A stretch of 64,000 nucleotides of DNA from Chitinophaga sp. 180180018-3 (GCF_037893185.1 NZ_CP140772.1:3410001-3474000); one strand, 5' to 3'; numbered from the stretch's first letter, positions 1-8,389 are shown. Notes: generated by a model not told the origin, from the sequence alone. Made by a program: numbers and translations.

Positions 1-659
1 TGGACCATCACCTGGAGCCCCAGCCCGACTTCGACTATGGAGTAAGTGATACTTCTGCCAGCTCAACTGCCCAATTAGTTTACGAAACTATTTATAAATT
101 GGGAGATGAGCAGTATATTAACCTCGATATTGCCCAGTGTATATATGCGGGTACTGTTACAGATACCGGTTCTTTCCGTTTTGCCTCCACCACTGCAGCA
201 GTGCATCGTATGGTGGCCGATCTGATGGAAAGAGGATTGAAACATGAGGTAATACACCAGGCGATCTATGATAATTTCCTGGAAAATCGCCTGAGATTCC
301 TGGGCCATAGCCTGTTGAACAGGATGGAAGTATTCTATGAATACAATACCGCCATGCTGGCCATTCCCAATTCAGACCTGAAAAGGTTTGATCTGCAAAC
401 GGGCGACACGGAAGGGTTGGTAAACTTCCTGCTGTCTATCCAGGGAATCAAAATGGCAGCCCTGATCATCGACCGCCACTCTGAAGTGAAGCTGTCGTTC
501 CGGTCCAAGGGTGGCTTTGATGTCAACACCTTCGCCCGCAGATATTTCGAAGGCGGAGGGCACTTCAACGCTTCCGGTGGCCGTAGTAGCGACACGCTGG
601 AAAAAACGGTGGAGCGCTTCATCAAAGCGATAGAAGAGAACGAAACGCTGTTACAATAA
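1..659 (+). CDS. nrnA: DHH/DHHA1 phosphoesterase, NrnA-type (5' end outside window)
   Basis: The window opens inside this gene. The frame is already open at base 3 and the first full codons read DHHLEP, the DHH metal-binding motif of the superfamily. The 218 visible residues include SSTAQLVYE, DTGSFRFAST and, near the C-terminus, the DHHA1 substrate-binding signature GGGHFNASGG. This combination is typical of NrnA, a cytosolic enzyme that hydrolyses 2-5 nt nanoRNAs and 3'-phosphoadenosine 5'-phosphate. NrnA-like enzymes can also finish degradation of cyclic dinucleotides, which would fit the diadenylate cyclase 1 kb downstream (inference). Roughly the first third of the protein, with its N-terminal metal ligands, lies outside the window. 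An FKBP lipoprotein follows after 31 bp. Confidence 0.9.
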   Translation, partial: DHHLEPQPDFDYGVSDTSASSTAQLVYETIYKLGDEQYINLDIAQCIYAGTVTDTGSFRFASTTAAVHRMVADLMERGLKHEVIHQAIYDNFLENRLRFLGHSLLNRMEVFYEYNTAMLAIPNSDLKRFDLQTGDTEGLVNFLLSIQGIKMAALIIDRHSEVKLSFRSKGGFDVNTFARRYFEGGGHFNASGGRSSDTLEKTVERFIKAIEENETLLQ

Positions 660-690
660 AAATGTCTTTCAACCTTACTAATACAATCAA

Positions 691-1587
691 ATGAAAAAAA
701 ACAATCAGTTTTTATTTGCTACCGCAGCTTTAGGCTTGCTGGTAGCCAGCTGCGGCACCGGCGTTAAAAAAACGCCAAGCGGTATTGAATATATCGTGCA
801 CAAATCAGGCAGCGGAGCACAACTGAAAGTGGGCGATACTGCTCTCGTGAATGTAACCCAGCGTATCAACGACTCTCTCCTGGGTGATTCCCGCAAAATG
901 GTGGGTGCCGCTATTCCTGTTCTGGTACAGAAACCTCAGAACAAATACGACCTGATGGAAGGTATCGCACTTCTCCATGAAGGCGATAGCGCAACTTTCG
1001 TTATTCCCTGGGATTCATTACCTGCACAGGAGCGTCCTCCTTTCGGTAAAAAAGGTGATAAACTGAAGATCACTTTCGCTGTGGAAAACAAATATTCTGC
1101 TGCTGCCCAGAAAGAGAAAGATGAAAAAGTAATCAAGGAATACCTTGAGAAAAATAAAATCAACGCCACTAAGAACGCTGAAGGTGTATACGTTTCCGTT
1201 ACACAGGAAGGTACTGGTGGTACACCTAACCCGGGTGATACCGTTTACGTGCACTACACTGGTAAACTTACCAGCGGTAAGGTATTCGATTCCAGCCAGG
1301 ATTCAACCCTGCGCCCAGGTATGCCCCTGGAACCAATCAAATTCCCTATCGGCCGTGGTTTCGTAATCAGAGGCTGGGATGCTGGTTTATCCGGACTGAA
1401 AAAAGGTTCCAAAGCAATCCTGGTGATTCCTTCTACACTCGGTTATGGCCTGCAGGGTAGCCCTCCGGTAATCCCTGGTAACTCCGTACTGGTATTCGAC
1501 GTTCAACTCGTAGATATCAAAGCCGGAGCTCCAGCATCAGCGCCTGTTGCTGCACCTGTTGCACCAGCACCTGCTGCTAAGAAGTAA
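691..1587 (+). CDS. FKBP-type peptidyl-prolyl cis-trans isomerase, lipoprotein
   Basis: A 298-residue lipoprotein: the signal peptide ends in the lipobox LVASC with the acylated Cys at 21. Residues about 180-278 form a canonical FKBP domain (GDTVYVHYTGKL, FPIGRGFVIRGWDAGL, IPSTLGYG, LVFDVQLVDI), which catalyses proline isomerisation in protein folding. Residues about 30-150 resemble a second, degenerate FKBP fold (GDTALVNV, EGDSATFVIPWDSLP) that probably serves as a chaperone domain. The C-terminus is a low-complexity Ala/Pro/Val tail ending KK. It is expected to be anchored in the periplasm or on the outer membrane. It is co-directional with nrnA and ends at a strong bidirectional hairpin. 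Confidence 0.9.
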   Translation: MKKNNQFLFATAALGLLVASCGTGVKKTPSGIEYIVHKSGSGAQLKVGDTALVNVTQRINDSLLGDSRKMVGAAIPVLVQKPQNKYDLMEGIALLHEGDSATFVIPWDSLPAQERPPFGKKGDKLKITFAVENKYSAAAQKEKDEKVIKEYLEKNKINATKNAEGVYVSVTQEGTGGTPNPGDTVYVHYTGKLTSGKVFDSSQDSTLRPGMPLEPIKFPIGRGFVIRGWDAGLSGLKKGSKAILVIPSTLGYGLQGSPPVIPGNSVLVFDVQLVDIKAGAPASAPVAAPVAPAPAAKK

Positions 1588-1596
1588 TTAAGTATA

Positions 1597-1658
1597 TTAA
1601 GAAATAAAGAAAAGACCCTGGCGATATTATTCGCCAGGGTCTTTTCTTTATTTCTTAA
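1597..1658. terminator. Long bidirectional terminator between convergent genes
   Basis: A perfect inverted repeat with 27-bp arms (1597-1623 and 1632-1658) and an 8-nt loop. The GACCCTGGCG stem is flanked by A-rich DNA on the left and T-rich DNA on the right, so both strands read hairpin plus U-run. It lies between the convergent FKBP and cdaA genes and should terminate both. The loop, read on the minus strand, contains GGCGAATAATATC, which recurs in the palindrome at 36838-36850. Confidence 0.9.
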
Positions 1659-1672
1659 TACGCTTAATTCCC

Positions 1673-2485
1673 TCAGGCATAGCCATCAATCAACACCTCG
1701 TACAACTTCACCTTCAGATCTTCCAGCGATACATCCTGGGTTAAAACGCCATCCATGGCATAGGAAACAGTTCCTCTTTCTTCTGATACAATAATAGCGA
1801 GATTGTCGCTATGCTCGGTAATACCCACAGCCGACCGGTGCCGCAATCCGATCCGGGTAGGCAGATTGGGATTCTCTGATACCGGCAGTATAACTTTTGC
1901 CGCAAGGATTTTATTACCCACAATAATCAGCGCGCCATCGTGCAGCGGGCTGTGTTTTTCGAAGATGCTCTCTATCAGCTTGGCGCTCACGTTGCCGTCT
2001 ATCGGTAAACTGGAGGCTGAATCAAACTTCAGACGATAGGTGGTGGCAATCACAATCAGTGCGCCGGTATTGGTGCTTTGCATCCGGCTTACCGCCACTA
2101 TAATCTCGTTAATAATATTTTCTTCTTCTTTATAACTTTTAAACTTATCGGGAAGAAAGAGTTTAGTGAGAAAACTATCCTTGCTCAGCGGTGTTTTTTT
2201 ACCCAGCACCAGCAGAAATTTGCGGATTTCCGGCTGGAAGATGATAATGATGGCAATGATACCTACGTTAATGAAATTTTGCAGAATACTGGTCAGGATC
2301 GGCATCTGCAGCCATCTTACGAGGAAATAGACGGCATATACCATCAGCAGGCCCACAAATATATTAAACGCCAGGCTGCCTTTGAGTAGCCTGTATAGCT
2401 GTATAATCAGAAAAACAACGATTATCAGGTCCAGTATACTCAACCAGCGAAACTCTACTCCATAAAATTGTATTACATCCTTCAT
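1673..2485 (-). CDS. cdaA: Membrane diadenylate cyclase (CdaA/DacA family)
   Basis: A 270-residue protein with three predicted N-terminal membrane helices (about 16-32, 38-58, 63-84) and a cytosolic DAC domain. The catalytic DGA motif is at 183-185 (LHDGALIIVG) and the RHRSA motif at 215-219. These are the two signatures of diadenylate cyclases, which make the second messenger c-di-AMP from two ATP and are linked to cell-wall and potassium homeostasis. The length and three-helix layout match CdaA (YbbP) rather than DisA. It lies 31 bp downstream of folP on the same strand, a pairing common in Bacteroidota, and probably shares its transcript. Confidence 0.93.
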   Translation of the reverse strand: MKDVIQFYGVEFRWLSILDLIIVVFLIIQLYRLLKGSLAFNIFVGLLMVYAVYFLVRWLQMPILTSILQNFINVGIIAIIIIFQPEIRKFLLVLGKKTPLSKDSFLTKLFLPDKFKSYKEEENIINEIIVAVSRMQSTNTGALIVIATTYRLKFDSASSLPIDGNVSAKLIESIFEKHSPLHDGALIIVGNKILAAKVILPVSENPNLPTRIGLRHRSAVGITEHSDNLAIIVSEERGTVSYAMDGVLTQDVSLEDLKVKLYEVLIDGYA

Positions 2486-2516
2486 AATTCTTCAGTGATT
2501 CAAATAGTAAGATTAA

Positions 2517-3380
2517 TTATCCGTTCAGCTTCATTATTATTTTTACTGCTTCCACCGCTGCTTTTACGTCGTGTACCCGCAATATATGAGTGCCTTGCTG
2601 CAGGGCTACGGTGTTTAGTACGGTGGTGCCATTCAATGCGCCTGCAGGCGTGTTGTTCAATAGTTTGTAGATCATCGATTTCCGGGAAATACCGGTTAAC
2701 ACAGGTACGCCCAGTATATCAGCAAACAGGTGCAGGTTTTTTAGCAGGGTATAGTTATGATCGATGGTTTTTCCGAAACCAAAGCCGGGATCGGCAATGA
2801 AATCCTTTATACCAGCGGCCCTGCATACAGCGAGTTTCTCTTTTAAATAATCAAGCACCTCGGTCACCACATCTTCATACTGCGGACGCTCCTGCATGGT
2901 GGCCGGTTTGCCCTGCATATGCATGGCAATATACGGTACTTGCAGCTTTCCAGCAACCGGGATCATCTCCGGATCAAGATCGCCTGCACTGATATCGTTG
3001 ATGATAGCGGCTCCCGCGTGGATCGCTTTTTCTGCTACCGCCGCATACCAGGTATCCACAGATATAATAGCCTTAGGGAACTGGTTAAGAATAGCATGTA
3101 TAGCCGGAATCAGCCGGTGTATCTCTTCTTCCGGACCCACTACTTCCGCCCCCGGGCGCGTACTCTGTGCTCCCAGATCAAGTATGGCGGCGCCCTCTTC
3201 TATATGTTGCCGGGCGGCAGCTACTACCATATGCAGGTCGTGCATGCGGTTACCTTCATAAAATGAATCCGGGGTAATATTGATAATGCCCATCACCGCA
3301 GGCACTGATAATGATAATAGCTGTCCCCTGCAATTGATAGCCGGAGAAGATGCTGTTGTATGGATATGGTTTGATGTCAT
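2517..3380 (-). CDS. folP: Dihydropteroate synthase
   Basis: A 287-residue TIM-barrel enzyme that condenses 6-hydroxymethyl-7,8-dihydropterin pyrophosphate with p-aminobenzoate in folate synthesis; it is the sulfonamide target. Visible signatures are GIINITPDSFYEG near the N-terminus, LDLGAQSTRPGAEVV, INDISAGDLDPEM, the MHMQGKPATMQ pABA-loop segment, FIADPGFGFGKT, and GISRKSM near the C-terminus. All match a functional FolP of normal length. It is the first gene of the folP-cdaA unit; the 269-bp divergent gap to the DoxX gene must hold both promoters. Confidence 0.95.
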   Translation of the reverse strand: MTSNHIHTTASSPAINCRGQLLSLSVPAVMGIINITPDSFYEGNRMHDLHMVVAAARQHIEEGAAILDLGAQSTRPGAEVVGPEEEIHRLIPAIHAILNQFPKAIISVDTWYAAVAEKAIHAGAAIINDISAGDLDPEMIPVAGKLQVPYIAMHMQGKPATMQERPQYEDVVTEVLDYLKEKLAVCRAAGIKDFIADPGFGFGKTIDHNYTLLKNLHLFADILGVPVLTGISRKSMIYKLLNNTPAGALNGTTVLNTVALQQGTHILRVHDVKAAVEAVKIIMKLNG

Positions 3381-3649
3381 TGAATAGTGTTAAGAATTAG
3401 CAAGACGTACACAATACACGGCTTATCACTTAGTTCCGGCCTTTTGCCTGATTTTCTTTATTTTGCCTGCAAATCTAAAGAAGGAAAATCAATCATAGTC
3501 GAATTTAGGAATTTAGATATTCAATTTCTGAAATAGATCTGCAGTCATTATTAACTTGTCGTACTATTACGTACGCTCATCATATTTTAATGAGCCGTAA
3601 ACGCTGTTTGTTCTTATCTTCATGGATTACTTAACCATTAAACTGTTTT

Positions 3650-4732
3650 ATGAAGATTATCCTTAACCTGCTACGTATCATCGTTGGGGTATTGTTTATT
3701 TTCTCAGGCCTGATCAAAGCGAACGATCCGCTGGGCCTCAGCTATAAAATGGAGGAGTTCTTCGAGGTACTGCACCTGACCTTCCTGTCGCCCTATTCCC
3801 TGGCATTTTCCATTGTCATGAATGCCTTCGAAATCATTGCCGGCGTTGCCGTGCTGCTCGGATACCGCATGCGTATCTTTTCTGTACTGCTGTTGCTCCT
3901 TATTATTTTCTTTACCTTCCTCACCGGATACGCCCTTTTCAGCGGTACTATCCGCGAATGTGGTTGCTTTGGCGATTGTATCAAGCTTACTGCTACGGAA
4001 ACATTCTGGAAAGATGTAGCCCTGTTGTTAATGATCCTCGTAATCTTCGCTTACCGCAAACGTATACAACCGCTCTTTAAGGGTGCAGGTATTACGCTGC
4101 TGCTGTTGGCCATACTCTCGTTCGGTATACAATGGTATGTGCTCAGGCATCTGCCGTTTATCGACTGCCTGCCTTACAAAGTAGGTAATAACATACCTGA
4201 GAAAATGAAACTGCCACCCGGTGCTACGCCTGATGTATATGAAATGGTGTTTGTATACGAAAAAGACGGGCAGAAGAAAGAATTTACAGCCGATAACTAT
4301 CCCTGGTCAGATAGTACCTGGAAGTTTGTGGACCGCAAAGACAAGCTCGTGAAGAAAGGCAATGCAGAACCGGCCATCAAAGACTTTATTCTCACTGATG
4401 TGGATGGTGTGAACCAGACGGAGGCCGTGCTGAATGAAACCAGGCCGGTATACCTGTTCCTGGTGCTGAATGTACAGAAAGCAGGCAGCGGCTGGGACGA
4501 GAAGATGAAAGCATTGCAGCAGAAATGGAAGAACCGGCAGGTAGTCATCTATGGGGTTACTGCTTCTACAAAAGAAGAAATAGCGGCCTTTAAACAAACA
4601 CACGGACTGGAATTCCCGTTTGTGCAGATGGATGGCGTGGCCATTAAAACTGCCGGCAGAAGTAATCCCTGCCTGATTCTGCTGGACAAAGGCACCATTA
4701 AAGGGAAATGGCATTATAACGATATACCCTAA
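3650..4732 (+). CDS. BT_3928-type protein: DoxX/MauE membrane domain plus thioredoxin-like domain
   Basis: A 360-residue membrane protein. The N-terminal half has several hydrophobic segments (about 1-20, 50-71, 76-97, 120-137, 146-165) with the DoxX/MauE motif ECGCFGDC at 103-110, whose cysteines (104, 106, 110) suggest redox or quinone-linked chemistry. The soluble C-terminal part (about 225-360) looks like a thioredoxin/peroxiredoxin fold but has no CxxC at the expected site (LNVQKAGSGW), so it is probably not a disulfide reductase itself. The family is frequent in Bacteroidota and lacks a settled function. A GTG-started permease gene follows after 12 bp. Confidence 0.8.
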   Translation: MKIILNLLRIIVGVLFIFSGLIKANDPLGLSYKMEEFFEVLHLTFLSPYSLAFSIVMNAFEIIAGVAVLLGYRMRIFSVLLLLLIIFFTFLTGYALFSGTIRECGCFGDCIKLTATETFWKDVALLLMILVIFAYRKRIQPLFKGAGITLLLLAILSFGIQWYVLRHLPFIDCLPYKVGNNIPEKMKLPPGATPDVYEMVFVYEKDGQKKEFTADNYPWSDSTWKFVDRKDKLVKKGNAEPAIKDFILTDVDGVNQTEAVLNETRPVYLFLVLNVQKAGSGWDEKMKALQQKWKNRQVVIYGVTASTKEEIAAFKQTHGLEFPFVQMDGVAIKTAGRSNPCLILLDKGTIKGKWHYNDIP

Positions 4733-4744
4733 ACGCTGATCATC

Positions 4745-5800
4745 GTGTTCCGTTTTCTGCTCCGTAAAATAACTTATGGTTTGCTGGTGCTCCTGGGCGT
4801 GGTAGTGCTGGTGTTTTGCCTGTTTAATGTGCTGCCGGGCGACCCGGCCAGGCTAACGCTGGGACAACGCGCCGATGTGGCCTCACTGGAAAACGTACGT
4901 AAGGAACTGCACCTCGACCGACCGGTTGGGGTACAGTTCCTGTATTATCTGAACGATCTGTTGCCCGTTAGTGTCCATACACGGGAAGAAGCGGCTGCCA
5001 ATCTCCGCTATGTAACGGTGGCGCCTATATCAAAAGATAGAATCCTGGTTTTGAAAGCGCCCTATCTGCGCCGTTCTTATCAGGGCAAAAAGCCGGTGTG
5101 GGACATATTGCTGGAAGCTTTGCCTGGCACGTTGCTGCTGGCAGTAGCTGCCATGTTGTTCGCTACAGTGGTGGGTATAGGGCTTGGGGTGCTCTCCGCC
5201 GTTAAACAGAACACCTGGATGGATACCAGTGCAGTATTTGCCAGCGTGGCCGGCATCTCGGCCCCGTCTTTCTTTGCAGGCATCGTACTGGCGTACCTCT
5301 TCGGCTTCGTCTGGAGCGATTATACGGGGCTGCATATGACCGGCAGCCTCTTTGACGTGGATCCCTTCCGCGGCCGTGTGCTCAACCTGCGTAACCTGGT
5401 GCTGCCGGCGATTACACTGGGAATACGACCATTGGCGATTATCGTACAACTCACCCGAAGTGCCATGCTGGATGTATTGCACCAGGACTTTATCCGGACG
5501 GCCTACGCGAAGGGGCTTTCCCGCCGCCGGGTGATCTGGCATCATGCCCTGCCTAACGCATTGAACCCTGTTATTACCGCAATTACCGGCTGGTTCGCGG
5601 AATTGCTGGCCGGCGCATTCTTCGTAGAATATATTTTCGGCTGGAAAGGCATCGGAAAAGTAACCGTGGATGCCCTGGACAAATTCGACTTCCCCGTGGT
5701 AATGGGGGCCATACTGGTTACCGCCGGTATCTTCGTAATAGTTAACCTGCTGGCCGATCTGCTGTATACAATAGTGGATCCCAGGATCAAGCTCGACTAG
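4745..5800 (+). CDS. ABC transporter permease, DppB/OppB type (orphan)
   Basis: A 351-residue inner-membrane permease of the binding-protein-dependent peptide/nickel class. It shows the N-terminal NVLPGDPARLTLG segment typical of OppB/DppB proteins, six hydrophobic helices, and the cytoplasmic EAA loop RTAYAKGLSRRRVIWHHAL..N that contacts the ATPase. The start is GTG, the only start that gives the family N-terminus (MFRFLLRK). No partner permease, ATPase or substrate-binding protein is nearby, so partners must be elsewhere or the protein has a separate role. It is tightly spaced behind the DoxX-type gene, suggesting cotranscription. Confidence 0.85.
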   Translation: MFRFLLRKITYGLLVLLGVVVLVFCLFNVLPGDPARLTLGQRADVASLENVRKELHLDRPVGVQFLYYLNDLLPVSVHTREEAAANLRYVTVAPISKDRILVLKAPYLRRSYQGKKPVWDILLEALPGTLLLAVAAMLFATVVGIGLGVLSAVKQNTWMDTSAVFASVAGISAPSFFAGIVLAYLFGFVWSDYTGLHMTGSLFDVDPFRGRVLNLRNLVLPAITLGIRPLAIIVQLTRSAMLDVLHQDFIRTAYAKGLSRRRVIWHHALPNALNPVITAITGWFAELLAGAFFVEYIFGWKGIGKVTVDALDKFDFPVVMGAILVTAGIFVIVNLLADLLYTIVDPRIKLD

Positions 5801-5836
5801 CATTTTCCTCTCCGGAAAAAATATTTCAGGTATTTT

Positions 5837-5861
5837 GTAACATCTGAATTTTACAGTCGTC
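5837..5861 (+). promoter_or_regulatory. Possible ECF-type promoter before the sigma gene
   Basis: GTAAC at 5837-5841 and CGTC at 5858-5861 are separated by 16 bp, about 25 bp before the sigma-factor start codon. This resembles the GGAAC-N16-CGTC layout of promoters read by extracytoplasmic-function sigma factors and would imply autoregulation. Bacteroidota ECF promoters are poorly defined, so this is only suggestive. Confidence 0.3.
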
Positions 5862-5885
5862 TTCTTTCAAAACGCATTATTCTGC

Positions 5886-6401
5886 ATGTCATTAGATAGG
5901 TTCCTTTCTCAGGTAGTACCGGTCCGGCAAAAGCTCTATCGCTTTGCGTTCCGCCTGCTTGGCAATGAGGAAGATGCCCAGGACATCACCCAGGACGCTA
6001 TGATGAAAGTCTGGGATATGCAGGAGAAAATGGCGGAGCTGCAGAATATGGAAGCCTGGTGCATGCGCATCACCCGCAACCTGGCCCTGGACAAAATCAA
6101 ATCCAGGAAATACCGGATGGCGGACGAACTTGACCGGGCCGGAGAGTTGCCGGCACAGCAACAGAAAAGCCCCCATGCAGTGGCCGAACAGAACGACGTA
6201 ATGCAGAAAGTACATACAGCCATTCATTCCCTGCCGGAAAAGTACCGTACTATCCTCCAATTGAGGGATATCGACGGGCATTCCTACCAGGAGATTGCTG
6301 AAATACTGGAACTGGACATGAACGACGTTAAAGTGAATTTACACCGCGCCCGTAAGGCGGTGCGGGAGAAACTTCAAAATCTGCAGGTATATGGATTATA
6401 A
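5886..6401 (+). CDS. ECF-family RNA polymerase sigma factor
   Basis: A 171-residue sigma-70 family protein with only regions 2 and 4. Region 2 has the NEEDAQDITQDAMMKVWD core-binding segment followed by AWCMRITRNLALDKIKSRK. Region 4 reads SLPEKYRTILQLRDIDGHSY then QEIAEILELDMNDVKVNLHRARKAV, a helix-turn-helix that reads the -35 element. Size and layout are those of ECF sigma factors that respond to envelope signals. The next gene overlaps its last 11 bp and encodes a single-pass membrane protein, the usual sigma/anti-sigma pairing. A possible autoregulatory promoter lies upstream. Confidence 0.93.
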   Translation: MSLDRFLSQVVPVRQKLYRFAFRLLGNEEDAQDITQDAMMKVWDMQEKMAELQNMEAWCMRITRNLALDKIKSRKYRMADELDRAGELPAQQQKSPHAVAEQNDVMQKVHTAIHSLPEKYRTILQLRDIDGHSYQEIAEILELDMNDVKVNLHRARKAVREKLQNLQVYGL

Positions 6402-6876
6402 AAAGATCAGTGAATTGGTAGCGCTGTATTGGGAAGGGGAAACAACCCTGGAGCAGGAGGCGGTGTTGCGGGAGTTCTTCAGCATACCGAGGCCCGATTT
6501 GCCGGAAGAGTTGCAGGAGGCTGCTCCCTTGTTCGGCTACTTTCATGCAGAGGCGGCAAAGGAATGGGAAGTACCCGCTGCAAAGGTAGTGACGCTATCG
6601 CCCTGGCGGCATTGGATGAAGTACGCAGCCGTACTGCTGGTAGGTGTCGGGATAGGATATGCCCTGAAGCAAACCACCGTAAAACAACATCAGGCTGAAA
6701 TAGTCATGAGAGAAAAGGAAATGAATGATCCGCAGAAAGCTTTTGAAGAAACAAAGAAGGCATTGCAACTGCTGGCTAAGAACCTTAACAAAGGTGCCAC
6801 CCGGATGCAGAAGCTTTCCTACTTTAATCAGGCCACTTCAGTAGTGGAAGGAAAAGAAGAAAGCCAGCCATTCTAA
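6391..6876 (+). CDS. Putative anti-sigma factor, single-pass membrane protein
   Basis: A 161-residue protein with a soluble N-terminal region (MDYKKISELVALYWEGETT) that starts like Bacteroidota anti-sigma factors, one transmembrane helix (about 76-92, YAAVLLVGVGIGYAL) and a charged, helical exported tail. No zinc-binding anti-sigma motif is visible. Its start codon lies inside the sigma gene (11-bp overlap), so the two are translationally coupled. I infer it holds the sigma factor at the membrane until a periplasmic signal arrives. The function rests on position and topology rather than on a recognised domain. Confidence 0.65.
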   Translation: MDYKKISELVALYWEGETTLEQEAVLREFFSIPRPDLPEELQEAAPLFGYFHAEAAKEWEVPAAKVVTLSPWRHWMKYAAVLLVGVGIGYALKQTTVKQHQAEIVMREKEMNDPQKAFEETKKALQLLAKNLNKGATRMQKLSYFNQATSVVEGKEESQPF

Positions 6877-6899
6877 AACCTCTATAATAAAGTAAGAAG

Positions 6900-7424
6900 A
6901 TGAAACGATTGCTGTTAATGCTGATTGCGGTCTTTGCCAGCTATCACCTCTCTGCCCAGCAGGCTAGTGTGATAGACCGGTTCTTTAAAAAGTATGAGAA
7001 CGACCGCAATTTCACTGTTATTACTATTACGCCGAGGATGTTCAGCATGTTCGCCAAAGCAGATCCCGGCGACCCGGACGCCAAAAATCTGATGCGGGTT
7101 ATTCAGAAGCTGAAAGGACTGCGCATCCTCACCAAAGATGACACACGCGACGGACCAAAGCTCTACCGGGAGGCCGCTTCCTTTCTTGGTTCCGATTTCG
7201 AAGAGCTGATGACGGTACGTGATAAAGACAGCGACCTTAAATTCATGGTAAAGGAAGACGGAAAGGGTAACATCAACGAGCTGATCATGCTTGTGGGAAG
7301 TTCAGATCAGTTCCTCGCCATGAGCCTCGTAGGTACGCTCGATCTGAATGAGATCTCGCAGATCGCCGGCTCAGTGAACATTCAGGGAATGGATAAATTG
7401 AAAAAGGTGAAGAAAAAACAATAA
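6900..7424 (+). CDS. DUF4252 exported protein
   Basis: A 174-residue protein with a cleavable signal peptide ending at LSAQ, followed by ASVIDRFFKKYENDRNFTVITITPRMFSMF, the start of a DUF4252 domain that fills the rest of the protein. The biochemical function of DUF4252 is unknown. Such genes commonly sit behind ECF sigma/anti-sigma pairs in this phylum, often in tandem copies. It starts 23 bp after the putative anti-sigma gene and a second DUF4252 gene follows after 18 bp, so the four genes probably form one operon and the DUF4252 proteins are likely targets or signal modulators of the sigma factor. Confidence 0.85.
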   Translation: MKRLLLMLIAVFASYHLSAQQASVIDRFFKKYENDRNFTVITITPRMFSMFAKADPGDPDAKNLMRVIQKLKGLRILTKDDTRDGPKLYREAASFLGSDFEELMTVRDKDSDLKFMVKEDGKGNINELIMLVGSSDQFLAMSLVGTLDLNEISQIAGSVNIQGMDKLKKVKKKQ

Positions 7425-7442
7425 TCATAAAATGATAATCCC

Positions 7443-7958
7443 ATGAAATCAATCATCATCACAGGTTGCCTGGTACTATCAGCTGTTGCACTGAAAGCAC
7501 AGGACAGGTATCTGAAGGAATTCCGCAACAAATACAGGGATGGGGCTGAAACCCATACCGTTACCCTGGGATCATTTGCTATGCGGCTGGCAGGTTGCTG
7601 CGTGAAAGTAAAAACAGAAACCGGCGACGCCGGAAAGGCACGCCTGGCAAAAAATGCCCTGAAGAATATAGACCGCATGAAGATCTATACGATCTCAAAT
7701 CCGCGCGGCAATACCATCGATCCGCGCGATGTCGACGATCTGAAGAGCAATCTGGAAAGAAATGAAAACTTCGAGCTGCTCCTGGAAGCACGCGACAAAA
7801 ACAGCCATGTACAAATACTCAATAAAGGAAAGGGCGATGAGCTGGGCAATGTAGTAATGCTGGTACAGGACGACGGAGATTTTGTAATGATCAACCTGCA
7901 TACCACGCTTAAAATATCTGAAGTCAGCAGCCTGGTTCATCAGTTTGCCTCCAACTGA
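7443..7958 (+). CDS. Second DUF4252-like exported protein
   Basis: A 171-residue protein with signal peptide MKSIIITGCLVLSAVALKAQ and a mature part laid out like the preceding DUF4252 protein: RNKYRDGAETHTVTLGSF, a central LKNIDRMKIYTISNP strand region and a C-terminal VVMLVQDDGDFVMINLHTT. It is a diverged tandem paralogue. It carries an adjacent cysteine pair (Cys52-Cys53) absent from the first copy, which might bind metal or form disulfides. It ends 7 bp from the convergent DUF721 gene, with no obvious terminator between them. Confidence 0.75.
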   Translation: MKSIIITGCLVLSAVALKAQDRYLKEFRNKYRDGAETHTVTLGSFAMRLAGCCVKVKTETGDAGKARLAKNALKNIDRMKIYTISNPRGNTIDPRDVDDLKSNLERNENFELLLEARDKNSHVQILNKGKGDELGNVVMLVQDDGDFVMINLHTTLKISEVSSLVHQFASN

Positions 7959-7965
7959 TGCGGAT

Positions 7966-8253
7966 CTATCGAATAATCACATCTCTAACAATGCTTTCTC
8001 CAAGCATTTCATTGACAAGTTTGATAATCTTGTCTTTCGAATAAGTCAATTCCTGTTTTAGTGGGGCTACCGTAGTAGTAACGATTAATTTATGATCAAT
8101 GAGCTGTATACTTTGTGTATAGCGTGCAATGGTTTTGCCCATCAGCGACTCCCAGTTTTCCTGGATACGCACCTCAGTAAGACGCGGCTTCATTCTGCTC
8201 TTGTTCATGAACTCACGGAGAGCGTCTCCTATCGTGGTGGTGCCGTGACGCAT
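7966..8253 (-). CDS. DUF721 (DciA-like) protein
   Basis: A 95-residue basic protein whose whole length matches the DUF721 family: an N-terminal IGDALREFMNKSRMKPRLTE segment, then ENWESLMGKTIARYTQSI and a K-homology-like strand pattern LIDHKLIVTTTVAPLKQEL. DUF721 includes DciA, the ancestral loader of the replicative helicase DnaB, and family members often lie beside recF or gyrase genes. It lies downstream of recF on the same strand, which supports a replication or repair role. The DciA assignment is by family, not shown by a unique motif. Confidence 0.8.
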   Translation of the reverse strand: MRHGTTTIGDALREFMNKSRMKPRLTEVRIQENWESLMGKTIARYTQSIQLIDHKLIVTTTVAPLKQELTYSKDKIIKLVNEMLGESIVRDVIIR

Positions 8254-8265
8254 ATGTAAATTGGA

Positions 8266-8389
8266 AATTGAAAATGAAGAATTAGGAATTACTGCGAAGA
8301 TAGTGAAGAAGATAGAAATGACGAAGTTTATCTTCCGTAATTATTCGCTAAGACCTCCGCTGGTATTCTTTATTCTTCATTTTCAATTC
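8266..8389. repeat. Intergenic palindromic element (family member 1)
   Basis: Seventeen-bp inverted arms AATTGAAAATGAAGAAT (8266-8282 and 8373-8389) bracket about 90 bp between recF and the DUF721 gene; the right arm includes the recF stop codon. Just inside the left arm is the word GAATTAGGAATTAC. On the minus strand 8341-8361 reads GCGGAGGTCTT then AGCGAATAAT, identical at 19 of 21 positions to the core of the element at 36829-36849. It is a member of the dispersed repeat family described in the findings. Confidence 0.65.

Noticed and set aside
3575..3595. GCTCAT/ATGAGC inverted repeat with a 9-bp spacer upstream of the DoxX gene
   Set aside because: Arms of 6 bp are expected by chance in intergenic DNA of this size; no further support.
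5030..5803. 257-codon open frame antisense to the DppB-type permease
   Set aside because: Shadow of a clear membrane-protein gene; its product is polar and compositionally odd.
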